A DNA stretch of 64,000 nucleotides from an uncultured Porphyromonadaceae bacterium (GTDB lineage: Bacteria > Bacteroidota > Bacteroidia > Bacteroidales > Muribaculaceae). Position numbers and translations under genes: made by a program. Each line of letters opens with the position of its first letter. Within the stretch, counting starts at the first letter, position 1. Below are positions 44,901 through 52,101 of this stretch, piece by piece. Location of the stretch: positions 1 through 64,000 of the forward strand of contig CAMHQD010000009.1 of the NCBI GenBank assembly GCA_946187345.1, given 5' to 3'. Under the pieces are notes generated by a model. That model saw only the letters and a program-made list of their open reading frames with translations, ran no database searches and had not been told where the DNA came from.

Positions 44901-47474
44901 ATCACTATCAAGGCCGCCAAGACGGGTTACTTCGGTGTCGGTAGCGACAACTCGGGCAACCTCCGTGAGAGTGTGTACCTTGAGGCCGGACAGAGCCACC
45001 GCTTCACGCTGTTCGACCACACCGAGGGCTCATTGCTCTACATCTACCAGGCGAACCGCATCAAGGAGATAGACCTCAGCGAGATTTCCATTTCGCAGAG
45101 CGAGATTGTGTCGTTCGGTGCTTTCACCCTCGCAGAGAAGATAATCCTCGGTGGTGCTGACCACGTCAACATGGGCATCGGCTCTTACGCCCCCATGACC
45201 GAGCCGCCGCTGGGCTCGCTGCCGTTCCTCAAGGAGTTGAACATCGTCAGCACCCTTGCCACGGCCATAGACGCGTCGCAGTGTCCTCGTCTGGAGACTT
45301 TGGACGCGACCGGTTCACCGCTTGCGAGCCTCGCCCTTGCCGAGACTTCGCCTGTGAGTGTGCTGACCCTGCCTGCGACTATCTCGCGCCTCACGCTCGT
45401 CAACCTGCCCAACCTGTCGTATGAGAGCGGTTGCCTCACTTTCGAGGGCATGAGCGCGTTGACGCAGATACGCATCGACGGCTGTCCGCTGCTTGATGGT
45501 GCGAAACTGCTCAACGATGCAGTGACCGCAGGCGCATCGCTGACCCGCATCCGTCTTGCGGGCATTGACGTAACCGGAAAGAGCGACATCCTCGTTGCCC
45601 TGCGCAACATGGGTGTGCGTGGACTTGACGCAAACGGCGATGCCATTGCTGAGAGCAACCAATGTTCCGGCTTGGCTGGTGTGTGGACGTGCAGCGATGT
45701 GATAGAGGCCACCTTGCTCGCCAGCCTGCAAGCCTACTTCCCGTTGCTGACCATCTACAACGCCCAGTACACGGTCGTGCAGTTGGATGACACCAAGACC
45801 GCGCCTGCCGAGGACAGCGTCATCAACCTTGACAACGGCACTTATGCCAACGACGGCAAGATGGGCTACGTCGCCAGCGGCCATATAACCAAGATTAAGG
45901 CAATGATGCACGTCTATAAGTCTGTGTACGACGAGAGTGCACAGAAGATGAAGTGCTACCAACTTGACGATGACGACATCGAACTGCTTGCCAATGGCGA
46001 GTCCTTTGACAGGACCGATGCAGGTGGCGAGGGCTACGATGTGATGCTCGGCCTGCCTCATTTTTGGTACAAAGGAGTGAACGACGCGCTCAACAGGAAG
46101 AAATACCTCGTCCTGTCGAGCGAGACCGGCACACCCCGAAGTACGGCATCCGCCATCAGCCGTGTGTCGCTTGCTGCAACCATTGACGGGGCGGCCAACC
46201 CTGCTTTGGTCGCCGAGTACGTGGCCGTGTATATGTCGGCGTTCAATGTCGGTGACGTGTTCTCTTCCGCCAACCTGGGCCAGTCGTCCACCACGAAAGT
46301 CTATCAGATGAGCGTGGAGGGCATGAAGCAGGTGCGCTGGCCGACCATGAGCAGTTCGACCACCGGCATCCTGTTCCTCGACAAGGACGGCAAAGTCATC
46401 AGCAAGTTCGCGCCGTCGATCGCCGACAGCATGACCGACTTCCTCGCCGGTGACTACGTGTTCATAGACGTGCCTGCCAACGCCGTGATGTTCGTGTTCA
46501 CCGTGCCCATCACGTTCGGCAACACCACCACACTCGACGAGAGCGAGGCTATCGCCGTCAGCAGTACGGCGATTGAGGCTATCGAGCCCGACTGGGTGGA
46601 GCATGACTTTGAGCTCATCGGCACCTACAAGGCTTACAAAGACGCGCTGCAACGTCTGCGCAGTGTGAGCGGTGTGGCACCCACCCGAGGCTCGGGAACA
46701 TCGACCACGAGCAGCTACTGGCAATACGACGCCAACGGCAATGTCGTTTCGGCCTTGCCCGACAGCAGCCGCACGTTCAACATGACGTACCTCGACTTCC
46801 GAAACCTCTCGCGCTGCCGTGGCGCGGGCTACCAGCTTGTGGACTACGAGATGCACAAGTGCGTTGACCTGCTGTTCCTCGCCTGCTTCGGCACCCGCAA
46901 CAGCCAGTCGCTGTTCGGCAACGGACAGGGCAACGGCACGCAGACCGGCGGCAGCGACATCTACACGACCAACATCGAGCGTGACGCGTCGCCGCTGCGT
47001 GAGGCCTCGCGGCCCCGTTTCTTCGGCTTGGAGGACTGGTGGGGCAACTGCTGGGAGTTTATGGACTTCGTGGCCATCAATGTCAAGAGTTACGCCGAGT
47101 ACTACAAGAACAAGTGCGAGGTTCCTGCCGGCAGCGATACGGACAGGGTTTGGCACATCCGCATGCCCGACGGCACCGAGCGCGCCGTCAAGGGCGACCC
47201 GAACAGCAACTCAGGCGAGATTGTCCGCTTGCGCTGGGGGCGCTTCTGCGATGTAGTGCCGAGCAAGTTGCACACTAACACCAGCTACAACCAGTACTAC
47301 TGCGACATGATGGAAATGAACAATTCTACTGGTCGCGTCGTGGCGCGGTCCGGGTACAGCGTCAGTGCGTACTACGGCTTCGTCTGCGTGGTCGCGAGCT
47401 TCGCTTCCTCGTACTCGAGCGGCAGCTTCGGCGCGCGGCTTGCCTTCAGGGGCGCAATCGAAATCGTCGAGTAG
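41985..47474 (+). CDS. giant tail fibre / receptor-binding protein, C-terminal part; DGR target
   Basis: The frame is open from 41907; GTG 41985 is a formal start, but -1 frameshifted continuation from the gene before is more likely. Domains in order: rest of an Ig-like domain; a ConA/LamG-like domain (about 42130-42760); a large unrecognised part; a Leu-rich region (about 45180-45750); and a C-terminal FGE/C-type-lectin-like domain with CVDLLFLACFGTRN, FFGLEDWWGNCWEFMDFVAI and a GARLAFRGAIE end. The variable repeat encodes its last third (Tyr, Ser, Val, Phe at mutable sites). This fold is the usual display scaffold of DGR targets, so the protein should bind host receptors. Confidence 0.87.
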   Translation: MNRSSVETVNRQISGVEQGTTLAYQATSGASASGTISLTVNGSVIDAALTTGAICAFDFANRTNSEAGNHEIVDGNYEIAVKGSNWSSNGFKNYLGGNALAVKENVTAELNLAPFATVDVASTGFALLFQFASNNIADNDAHLMECYDENNGAGFYITGQAIGIKCGSKVEERTYPNGERITVGILVEPSSKYVEFKGTRYSLIKLFINGEESACVEYTSNNDLLQDSTIKFRGTEGDFYLYYLIAWMQYIAWMLQFFNYLVKLTDTSAMVTENTFEDVWSGNTSNGPTAAKLAAKGMPYLIEAPFNGSDITALDNTTSTSRNNYITLTYRDPSRPWRNFVATDVRRRNQGTTSAKRPIKNARYYLAKKNGSTYDKSTKTGGTVVTPELSRTEFIAAYGTEHIALYDEAVALFAKNKVRVREDSIPVDLITVKVDYSDSTNANDCGACNMMNTVYRRLGAQYMTPAQRYYDGTYDNGDVHLTGLQLNHSTANHPIAMYRDFSGTGTSLKFYAKGNWKEDKNEQMALGFKDTPGYNKGCLNYGDFVEFFGTSSETLAQAVTRFLSASVTKDTSKVYLISQYCGSSYKFYRYRNGAWTDTTGTMRQVNGAWVITGDVLNPVDGFELLAYQGMCWWQGVASVSDFMAPSTNISSWVQKLIDKEGSGVSGTTFPAWTNYYECMIDDDQLQADLAMGRKAPYWLYRLLKFCNDCDYSQGADLSGDWHDNLHKYVNPYALYVYNAFTDYLAAVDQQAKNMQPMFFLDEGGSVEGGVYKYNGVATEDCAVRMYPNKVYDADTLLGKDNAGGATVDPEVDPNKPSDPTTGYNNPYAGWGSVLWNNIYRQPTVKVDANNETDMNTIVAAMRNLQATVDGVTLSPFSPEGCKHFFLDNICKRWQKTVSSFDGESKYIDSTENIDTTVEDNTTYFYALHGLRLTSLPSFIDRRFRVRDGFYRTGLFFSGVWSARINGNVSTSGITIKAAKTGYFGVGSDNSGNLRESVYLEAGQSHRFTLFDHTEGSLLYIYQANRIKEIDLSEISISQSEIVSFGAFTLAEKIILGGADHVNMGIGSYAPMTEPPLGSLPFLKELNIVSTLATAIDASQCPRLETLDATGSPLASLALAETSPVSVLTLPATISRLTLVNLPNLSYESGCLTFEGMSALTQIRIDGCPLLDGAKLLNDAVTAGASLTRIRLAGIDVTGKSDILVALRNMGVRGLDANGDAIAESNQCSGLAGVWTCSDVIEATLLASLQAYFPLLTIYNAQYTVVQLDDTKTAPAEDSVINLDNGTYANDGKMGYVASGHITKIKAMMHVYKSVYDESAQKMKCYQLDDDDIELLANGESFDRTDAGGEGYDVMLGLPHFWYKGVNDALNRKKYLVLSSETGTPRSTASAISRVSLAATIDGAANPALVAEYVAVYMSAFNVGDVFSSANLGQSSTTKVYQMSVEGMKQVRWPTMSSSTTGILFLDKDGKVISKFAPSIADSMTDFLAGDYVFIDVPANAVMFVFTVPITFGNTTTLDESEAIAVSSTAIEAIEPDWVEHDFELIGTYKAYKDALQRLRSVSGVAPTRGSGTSTTSSYWQYDANGNVVSALPDSSRTFNMTYLDFRNLSRCRGAGYQLVDYEMHKCVDLLFLACFGTRNSQSLFGNGQGNGTQTGGSDIYTTNIERDASPLREASRPRFFGLEDWWGNCWEFMDFVAINVKSYAEYYKNKCEVPAGSDTDRVWHIRMPDGTERAVKGDPNSNSGEIVRLRWGRFCDVVPSKLHTNTSYNQYYCDMMEMNNSTGRVVARSGYSVSAYYGFVCVVASFASSYSSGSFGARLAFRGAIEIVE
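47330..47441 (+). repeat. DGR variable repeat (VR)
   Basis: These 112 bp match the template repeat at 47656-47767 except at 18 positions, and every one is an A in the template. All 85 non-A positions are identical. Twelve AAY codons of the template are all changed: in order Y, S, V, S, Y, V, S, F, Y, S, S, F. The GC-rich end (GGCGCGCGGCTT) is the likely initiation-of-homology site. Homology falls off after it with non-A changes. Confidence 0.97.
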
Positions 47475-47510
47475 CGAGCGTGAGCGTCGGCGAAAAAATC
47501 GGCAAAGCGT

Positions 47511-47566
47511 AGAGTGAGAGTCGCCGTAAGGCGGCTGCTCACTCTCCCTTTAGCCGCGAAGCGGCT
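47511..47566 (+). terminator. two hairpins downstream of the variable repeat
   Basis: Hairpin 1 (47511-47545): AGAGTGAG and AGTCGCC pair with GGCGGCT and CTCACTCT around a GTAA loop. Hairpin 2 (47552-47566): AGCCGC-GAA-GCGGCT, followed by an AT-rich stretch ending in TTTTTTG. They may end the fibre transcript; a DGR target-site cruciform is an alternative because such structures follow VRs in other phages. Confidence 0.65.
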
Positions 47567-47617
47567 TCGATTTTGAAAATTTTTTGTTCCAGGTGGCACA
47601 AATCGCAAAAAATGCCG

Positions 47618-47625
47618 TACCTTTG
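47618..47625 (+). promoter_or_regulatory. -7 box for the template RNA
   Basis: TACCTTTG fits the Bacteroidetes -7 box. It lies 30 bp before the template repeat. A TTTGAAAATTTTTTG stretch upstream is A/T-rich, but no TTTG stands at the usual 20-nt spacing. Confidence 0.55.
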
Positions 47626-47632
47626 TCGCCGA

Positions 47633-47910
47633 AATCAAGGCGGACGACCTCTTTGTGGTCGCGTCGTGGCGCGGTCCGGGAACAACAACAATGCGAACTA
47701 CGGCTTCGTCTACGTGAACGCGAACAACGCTTCCTCGAACTCGAACAGCAACAACGGCGCGCGGCTTAATTTCAAGGTACACCGCCCATGTTTCAGCGTG
47801 GGCAGGTCGCAAATCGTTCCTCTACGTCGGCGACGTGTCGCCATGACGCACGGGCGAGGGGTCTGAGCCTCGGCAATCCTTTGTGGAGGAAGTTAATTTC
47901 CTCCACGAGA
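47633..47910 (+). ncRNA. DGR template RNA (TR plus structured spacer)
   Basis: The expected RNA starts after TACCTTTG, carries the template repeat (47656-47767) and a spacer with hairpins at 47784-47803 (GCCCATG / CGTGGGC) and 47883-47906 (perfect 9-bp GTGGAGGAA / TTCCTCCAC). In the Bordetella phage DGR the spacer after TR is needed to prime cDNA synthesis; the same place is filled here. The ends are estimates. Confidence 0.75.
47656..47767 (+). repeat. DGR template repeat (TR)
   Basis: A 112-bp copy of the 3' end of the fibre gene, in which the first 25 bp have no A and the rest is rich in AAC codons (27 A in all). AAY codons mutate at A without giving stop codons, a known DGR design. The repeat lies between VR and reverse transcriptase on the same strand. 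Confidence 0.97.
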
Positions 47911-47929
47911 AGACCGAAACAAAAGAAAC

Positions 47930-49285
47930 GTGGCAGAATTGCCGGTAGCGGAAGCGACAGTGACGAGCCACATCACCCTGAAGGCAATGAAACGATATGG
48001 GCACTTGATACCGTTAATCATCGAGCAGGGAAACATGAGCACCAGCTTTGATGATGTGCTCGGCGACTTGAAGAACGAGAGCCGCAAGGCCACTCTGCGG
48101 GCAAGGAAACAGGACATCATCGACCGATTAGCAGCCGCCATCCGTGACGGCTCTTTTCGTATCACCACCGTCCATGAGATGGAAGTCACCGACGGCCCGA
48201 AGCGGCGTGTCGTGCAGGCACCGCCCGTCATCCAGCGCATAGGCTGCCACGCCGTCATGAACATCGTTGACCAAGTGTGCTACAAGTCCATGATATCCAC
48301 CAGCGCGGCGAGCATCAAGGGGCGAGGTATGCACTACCTGCACAAGATTGTGAGCGATGACCTGCGGCTTTACCCCGACGAGACCACCTACTTCTACAAG
48401 TGCGACATCAAGAAGTTCTACGAGAGCATTGACCAGGACATCATGTTCGAGTGTGTGTGCCGGTACATCAAAGACAAGACGCTGCTGCCAATACTCGAGA
48501 ACTTTGTGCGTGTCATGCCGTCGGGTTTGGCAATAGGTCTGCGCTCGTCGCAGTGCTTCGGCAACATACTGCTCGACCGCGTTGACCACTTCATGAAAGA
48601 AGTGGTGAAAGTGCGTTATTACTACCGCTACTGCGACGACATCGTGATGCTGCACAGCGACAAGAAGACTCTTTGGCTGTGGCGCGACATCCTCGTTGAC
48701 CAACTCGCGTTGCTCGGCTTGTCAATCAAAGACAACGAGGTTGTGCGTCCTGTCGCCGATGGGCTGGACTTTCTCGGCTTCGTCCACTACGGCACGCACT
48801 CGCTGTTGCGCAAGCGAGTGAAGAAGCGGTTCGCCCGGCACATGGCGAAAGTCAAGTCACGAAAGCGGCGTGTCGCCCTCATGGGCTCGTTCAAGGGCAT
48901 GGCGGTGCACGGAGATTGCAATCATTTATATTACACAATAACAGGTTACCAAATGAAGAAATTCAGCGAAATGGGCGTGACGTACACGCCAGCCGATGGG
49001 AAAAAGCGTTTTCCTGGCAAAACTGTCCGACTGGGCAATATCAGCAACAAAGTGATTGAAATTCACGACTACGAGACTGGCATCAAGACGAGTCAGGGCG
49101 AAGACAGGTATGTGGTGAGTTTCTATGACCCACAGAAGAAAGAGTGGGGCAAGTTCTTCACAGCGTCCGAGGAGATGAAAAACATTCTCGATCAAATCAG
49201 CGACATCGAGGATGGTTTTCCCTTTGAGACAATTATTGAAAGCGAATTGTTCGACGGCAACAAGGTCAAATACAAGTTCAGTTGA
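47930..49285 (+). CDS. DGR reverse transcriptase
   Basis: The 451-residue protein has RT domains with YKCDIKKFYESIDQDI, the DGR-clade motif IGLRSSQ (IGxxxSQ, 202-208) and catalytic YCDD (234-237), then GLDFLGFVHYG. The GTG at 47930 gives 19 extra residues; ATG 47987 gives MKRYGHLIPLII, the usual DGR-RT start, and is a good alternative. After about residue 330 there is an extension of roughly 115 residues (KKRFPGKTVRLGNISNKVIE, GEDRYVVSFYDPQKKEWGKF) that may be an OB-like nucleic-acid-binding domain. No Avd gene is seen nearby. The enzyme copies TR RNA with errors at A. Confidence 0.93.
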   Translation: MAELPVAEATVTSHITLKAMKRYGHLIPLIIEQGNMSTSFDDVLGDLKNESRKATLRARKQDIIDRLAAAIRDGSFRITTVHEMEVTDGPKRRVVQAPPVIQRIGCHAVMNIVDQVCYKSMISTSAASIKGRGMHYLHKIVSDDLRLYPDETTYFYKCDIKKFYESIDQDIMFECVCRYIKDKTLLPILENFVRVMPSGLAIGLRSSQCFGNILLDRVDHFMKEVVKVRYYYRYCDDIVMLHSDKKTLWLWRDILVDQLALLGLSIKDNEVVRPVADGLDFLGFVHYGTHSLLRKRVKKRFARHMAKVKSRKRRVALMGSFKGMAVHGDCNHLYYTITGYQMKKFSEMGVTYTPADGKKRFPGKTVRLGNISNKVIEIHDYETGIKTSQGEDRYVVSFYDPQKKEWGKFFTASEEMKNILDQISDIEDGFPFETIIESELFDGNKVKYKFS

Positions 49286-49331
49286 GATTTCAGAAATTTG
49301 AACCGTCGTATCTATTTTTGACTTACCTTTG
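49281..49331 (+). promoter_or_regulatory. late promoter P3
   Basis: GTTGA-GATT-TCAGAA overlaps the stop codon of the reverse transcriptase; 31 nt after GATTTCA comes TACCTTTG (49324-49331). Spacing is the same as in P1, P2 and P4. Confidence 0.76.
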
Positions 49332-49361
49332 CGGTGAACAATCAATTAAAACCGCAACGAT

Positions 49362-49847
49362 ATGGAGAAAATGTACGGCGCCGTTGAGCGTTTCGACGGC
49401 ATTCAGCAGATAGGTCGCACCACCTTTGAGGTGTTCTACGGCTTCGGTGAGGACGAGAACGGCAAGTTCCAGTATCGGCAGACGCTGCCGTACAAGCCGC
49501 CGTTTGATTTCGTCAAGGACATGGTGTTGACGCAAATCAATGCCAACACACAGGAGAAAATCACGTCGGGGTTCAAATGGAACGATTTGCTTGTGTGGCT
49601 CAGCGAGGCGAACCAACTGAACTACTCCCGCGACTTCCTCGTCGCCTCGCACCTGCATGAGCGCGGCGAGCAGTTGGAGTTGCCCACCTACAAGTTCGGC
49701 ACCGACGATGCCCCCATTTACTACACTTTCGAGACCTTCGAGGAGTTCAAGTCATTCAGTGCGGCATGGGCGAAGCACATCAGCGACACCGTGCGCGACG
49801 GCTGGCACGAGAAGGCGAATGTTGACTGGTCGGGCTACGAGATTTGA
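49362..49847 (+). CDS. hypothetical phage protein between DGR and lysis genes
   Basis: The 161-residue protein (MEKMYGAVERFDGIQQIGRT) has VKDMVLTQINANTQEKITSG and ends VDWSGYEI. It follows its own late promoter and is closed by a terminator. It may be a fibre assembly factor or a virion protein; it does not resemble Avd, which is a small basic helical protein. Unrecognised. Confidence 0.6.
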   Translation: MEKMYGAVERFDGIQQIGRTTFEVFYGFGEDENGKFQYRQTLPYKPPFDFVKDMVLTQINANTQEKITSGFKWNDLLVWLSEANQLNYSRDFLVASHLHERGEQLELPTYKFGTDDAPIYYTFETFEEFKSFSAAWAKHISDTVRDGWHEKANVDWSGYEI

Positions 49848-49858
49848 CATCCAACTAC

Positions 49859-49894
49859 AATTAAGCGCATCATAATTTGGTGCGCTTAATTTCT
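49859..49894 (+). terminator. rho-independent terminator
   Basis: An 11-bp perfect stem AATTAAGCGCA / TGCGCTTAATT with an 11-nt loop, followed by TTCT. The U-tract is inside the stem, so it could work in both directions. Confidence 0.75.
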
Positions 49895-49955
49895 ACACCT
49901 TAAAATAGCATTTTCCGCAAAACCTTAAATAATACCACATTACACGATTTCCGAA

Positions 49956-50006
49956 TTTGAGATTTCAAAAATTTGACTGAATGTGTTGTTTAAGTCCTTA
50001 TTTTTG
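49956..50006 (+). promoter_or_regulatory. late promoter P4 (lysis operon)
   Basis: ATTTGA-GATT-TCAAAA with TATTTTTG (49999-50006) starting 31 nt after GATTTCA. The holin ATG lies 19 bp downstream. Confidence 0.76.
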
Positions 50007-50024
50007 ACGAAAAAATAAAGGACT

Positions 50025-50507
50025 ATGAACACTGAATATCTTAACCGGCTATTTTTCTCGGTGATTGGAGCGGTAACCACCGCGTTATCGCCGACATTAC
50101 CCTACATTTTGCTTTGCACGGTGGCAGTCCTTGCTGACTGTTACACCGCATGGCGGCTTGGCAAGCGCGTCAAAGCGGCGCACCCTGATAAGACTACCAG
50201 TAACACAGGCAAGTTCAACAGCCGCCATTTCCGTTCCGTGCTCGTCACATTGGCAGAGGTTTATGCCCTGCTCGTATTCGCGCACTTCACCCACATCTAC
50301 ATCACCGGCGAGTTACCGTTTAACGCATTGAAGTTGGCGGCTGGTTTGGTCATCGGATGGCAGGTGTGGAGCTGCCTTGAAAATCTGTCAAGCTGCAATG
50401 GTGCCAAATGGGCAAAGATGCTGCAAAACGTGATGATTGACAAAACCGAGCGGCACTTCGATGTGAATTTGAACGACCTAAAAGAGAGCGACGATGATAA
50501 CGATTAA
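50025..50507 (+). CDS. phage holin-family protein
   Basis: The 160-residue protein has membrane segments near 8-35 (SPTLPYILLCTVAVLADCYT), 68-85 and 98-118 (LKLAAGLVIGWQVWSCLENL) and a charged, acidic tail (ESDDDND). Position directly before the amidase gene, with 14 bp overlap, and the topology support a holin of the type found in Bacteroides phages. It should open the inner membrane for the endolysin. Confidence 0.82.
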   Translation: MNTEYLNRLFFSVIGAVTTALSPTLPYILLCTVAVLADCYTAWRLGKRVKAAHPDKTTSNTGKFNSRHFRSVLVTLAEVYALLVFAHFTHIYITGELPFNALKLAAGLVIGWQVWSCLENLSSCNGAKWAKMLQNVMIDKTERHFDVNLNDLKESDDDND

Positions 50508-51279
50508 GCGTGGCAGCAAGGGCGATGATGTCGTGACCTTGCAGAAAGCATTAGGTATCACGGCCGATGGTGATTTCGGTCCCATGACAGAGTCCGCAGT
50601 CAAGTCGTACCAGTCGGCTCACGGATTGACCGCTGACGGCATCGTCGGTGCAAAGACGTGGGCGGCACTGGGAGTTAAAGACACATCCAAGTGCGTTGAT
50701 CCTTCGGTGGTGTATCTGCCGTTGAGTGTCCATGTGAGCAAGTTGCCCGGGCGCAGCATCAAGTACCTCGCCATCCACTTCACGGCAGGCAGCAGTTCGG
50801 CACCTGGTAGGGCAAGGAGCATCAAGCACGTTTTTGAACAACGAAAAGCAAGCGCAGATTTCGCCGTGGACGATGCCGAGATGGTGCAGTTCAATCCCGA
50901 CTTGCGCAATTACTACTGCTGGGCGGTGGGCGACAAGAAGGCAGCCGTGGTAAATTGTCCGATTGCCAACAACCGCAACACTATCTCAATCGAGATTTGC
51001 AGCACGCTGCGCAAAGGCACGAGCGTAGCAGTACCAAACCATGATGGCTGGGAGTTCACCGAGGCGGCACTCAACAACGCTGTGAAACTCGCGAAAATCC
51101 TCATGGCGAAGTTTGATATACCCATCGAGCGGGTTGTGCGCCACTTCGACATATCGGGCAAGTTGTGTCCGGGCATTGTCGGATGGAATACCTGCTTCAT
51201 CTACACCGCCGACGGGCGAAAGACGAGTAAGCGCAACAATAGCGACAAGTGGGAGGACTTCAAAAAGCGACTGGTATGA
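50494..51279 (+). CDS. endolysin: peptidoglycan-binding domain plus N-acetylmuramoyl-L-alanine amidase
   Basis: The 261-residue protein has an N-terminal PG_binding_1 domain (GSKGDDVVTLQKALGITADG, 7-60) and an Amidase_2 domain with the zinc His in YLAIHFTAGSSS (His95), a central IANNRNTISIEIC and VVRHFDISGKLCPG (second His and Cys). It cleaves the amide bond between muramic acid and stem peptide. No signal peptide is present, so it depends on the holin. Confidence 0.92.
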   Translation: MITIKRGSKGDDVVTLQKALGITADGDFGPMTESAVKSYQSAHGLTADGIVGAKTWAALGVKDTSKCVDPSVVYLPLSVHVSKLPGRSIKYLAIHFTAGSSSAPGRARSIKHVFEQRKASADFAVDDAEMVQFNPDLRNYYCWAVGDKKAAVVNCPIANNRNTISIEICSTLRKGTSVAVPNHDGWEFTEAALNNAVKLAKILMAKFDIPIERVVRHFDISGKLCPGIVGWNTCFIYTADGRKTSKRNNSDKWEDFKKRLV

Positions 51280-51398
51280 AAGAGCGCAAATATTTGACCC
51301 ATGAAGAAAAGGCCGAGACGATGGCCATCCTGATAACCGCCGGCTTTGTCATTGCCGCATTAGTGGTTGCCGTGGTTGCAACCGTCGCACTGTTATGA
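51276..51398 (+). CDS. 40-residue small membrane protein of the lysis cassette
   Basis: A short frame overlaps the endolysin by 4 bp and the next gene by 4 bp. It has a charged start (MKERKYLTHEEKAETM) and one membrane segment (ILITAGFVIAALVVAVVATV). It may be a holin partner or antiholin. Coupling on both sides supports translation. Confidence 0.7.
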   Translation: MKERKYLTHEEKAETMAILITAGFVIAALVVAVVATVALL

Positions 51399-51877
51399 AG
51401 TGGATTATCGCCATATTGCCCATTATGTTGCTGTGCGGATGCCGTACAAAGTACATCGCAACCGAATACCACACCACCGACACGCTCACAGTGACCGACA
51501 CGATTTATTTGGAGCGCACTGTCGAGGTTTCGGCGGCACGGATGGACAGCAATACAACCAACGAGATTAAAGCCGCGAAAATCAAAATTACGGACTTCGA
51601 TAGCGTTGGCAATGTGTCGCGTGTGACCGACATCGACCTGACCAGCGAAAAGCAGAGCAAGTCCGGCGGCATCGCTGTTGAGTCATCCATGGCCTCCGAA
51701 GTCGAGCAAGCGGGCCACACCGAGCATTCGGCAAGCACGACCGACTATAAAAAAAACGAGATAAAAGTGCCGTATGTGCCGTGGTGGGTCACGGCAGCTG
51801 GCATTGCCATGATACTCATAGTAACTTGTTTTTTCATAAGGTTTTCATTAAGGTTAATAAAAAGGTTGAAACATTAG
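51395..51877 (+). CDS. probable unimolecular spanin (lipoprotein with C-terminal TM)
   Basis: The 160-residue protein has a lipoprotein signal (MKWIIAILPIMLLCGC; lipid site Cys16), a soluble Thr/Ser/Glu-rich beta/helical linker, and a C-terminal membrane helix (WWVTAAGIAMILIVTCFFIR, about 129-149) with a basic tail. An outer-membrane lipid anchor plus an inner-membrane helix in one chain is the u-spanin layout (T1 gp11). It should fuse inner and outer membrane at lysis. It follows the endolysin, where spanins lie. Confidence 0.8.
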   Translation: MKWIIAILPIMLLCGCRTKYIATEYHTTDTLTVTDTIYLERTVEVSAARMDSNTTNEIKAAKIKITDFDSVGNVSRVTDIDLTSEKQSKSGGIAVESSMASEVEQAGHTEHSASTTDYKKNEIKVPYVPWWVTAAGIAMILIVTCFFIRFSLRLIKRLKH

Positions 51878-51882
51878 TTGTT

Positions 51883-51910
51883 AGGTGCAGTCGTGAGATT
51901 GCACCTTTTC
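51883..51910 (+). terminator. rho-independent terminator of the lysis operon
   Basis: A 10-bp stem with one G-T pair (AGGTGCAGTC / GATTGCACCT) and GTGA tetraloop is followed by TTTTC. Confidence 0.85.
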
Positions 51911-51986
51911 TTTGAACAATCATCGCCCATCGTGAGTAATAAAAGTGAGCGTCCTGTGATGAGATTGTGATGATGTAAGACGCTTG

Positions 51987-52016
51987 AAGGGGCGCACCGG
52001 CAACGGCACGCCCCTT
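51987..52016. terminator. hairpin in the lysis-integrase spacer
   Basis: A perfect 8-bp stem AAGGGGCG / CGCCCCTT with a 14-nt loop and no T-run on either strand. It may be a second barrier between converging transcripts. Confidence 0.5.
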
Positions 52017-52021
52017 GTATC

Positions 52022-52095
52022 AAAAAAGGCGCGGGGAACCACCCACCGCGCCATCAAGTCAAACCAATGTTGTTAACTGAAAGTAACAGACATTG
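52022..52095 (-). ncRNA. candidate small regulatory RNA antisense to early leaders
   Basis: On the minus strand TACCTTTG (52109-52102) is followed by about 40 nt, then a 7-bp GC hairpin (GGCGCGG / CCGCGCC, 52052-52028) and six T (52027-52022). The unpaired part contains ATTGGTTTGACTTG, the exact complement of the leader CAAGTCAAACCAAT before the parB-like gene (14 of 14) and of 12-13 bases of the leaders at 8586, 9178, 11802 and 34263. A second block (ACTTTCAGTTA) complements the leader before 8615. No + strand promoter or gene goes with the leader copy here. Existence of the RNA is inferred. Confidence 0.5.
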
Positions 52096-52101
52096 ATACT
52101 G

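Noticed and set aside
45090-45110. GAGATTTCCATTTC in the fibre gene as a late promoter
   Set aside because: It lies inside coding sequence, lacks the TCA half and has no -7 box at the right distance.
45315-47156. 613-codon open frame on the minus strand
   Set aside because: It is opposite the fibre gene and reflects codon bias of that gene.
47573-47866. 97-codon frame across the template repeat
   Set aside because: It runs through the TR in the coding phase of VR and through hairpins; the region is better explained as template RNA.
49362-49847. Gene downstream of the RT as Avd
   Set aside because: Avd is a small basic four-helix protein; this product is larger, mixed in composition and has its own late promoter and terminator.
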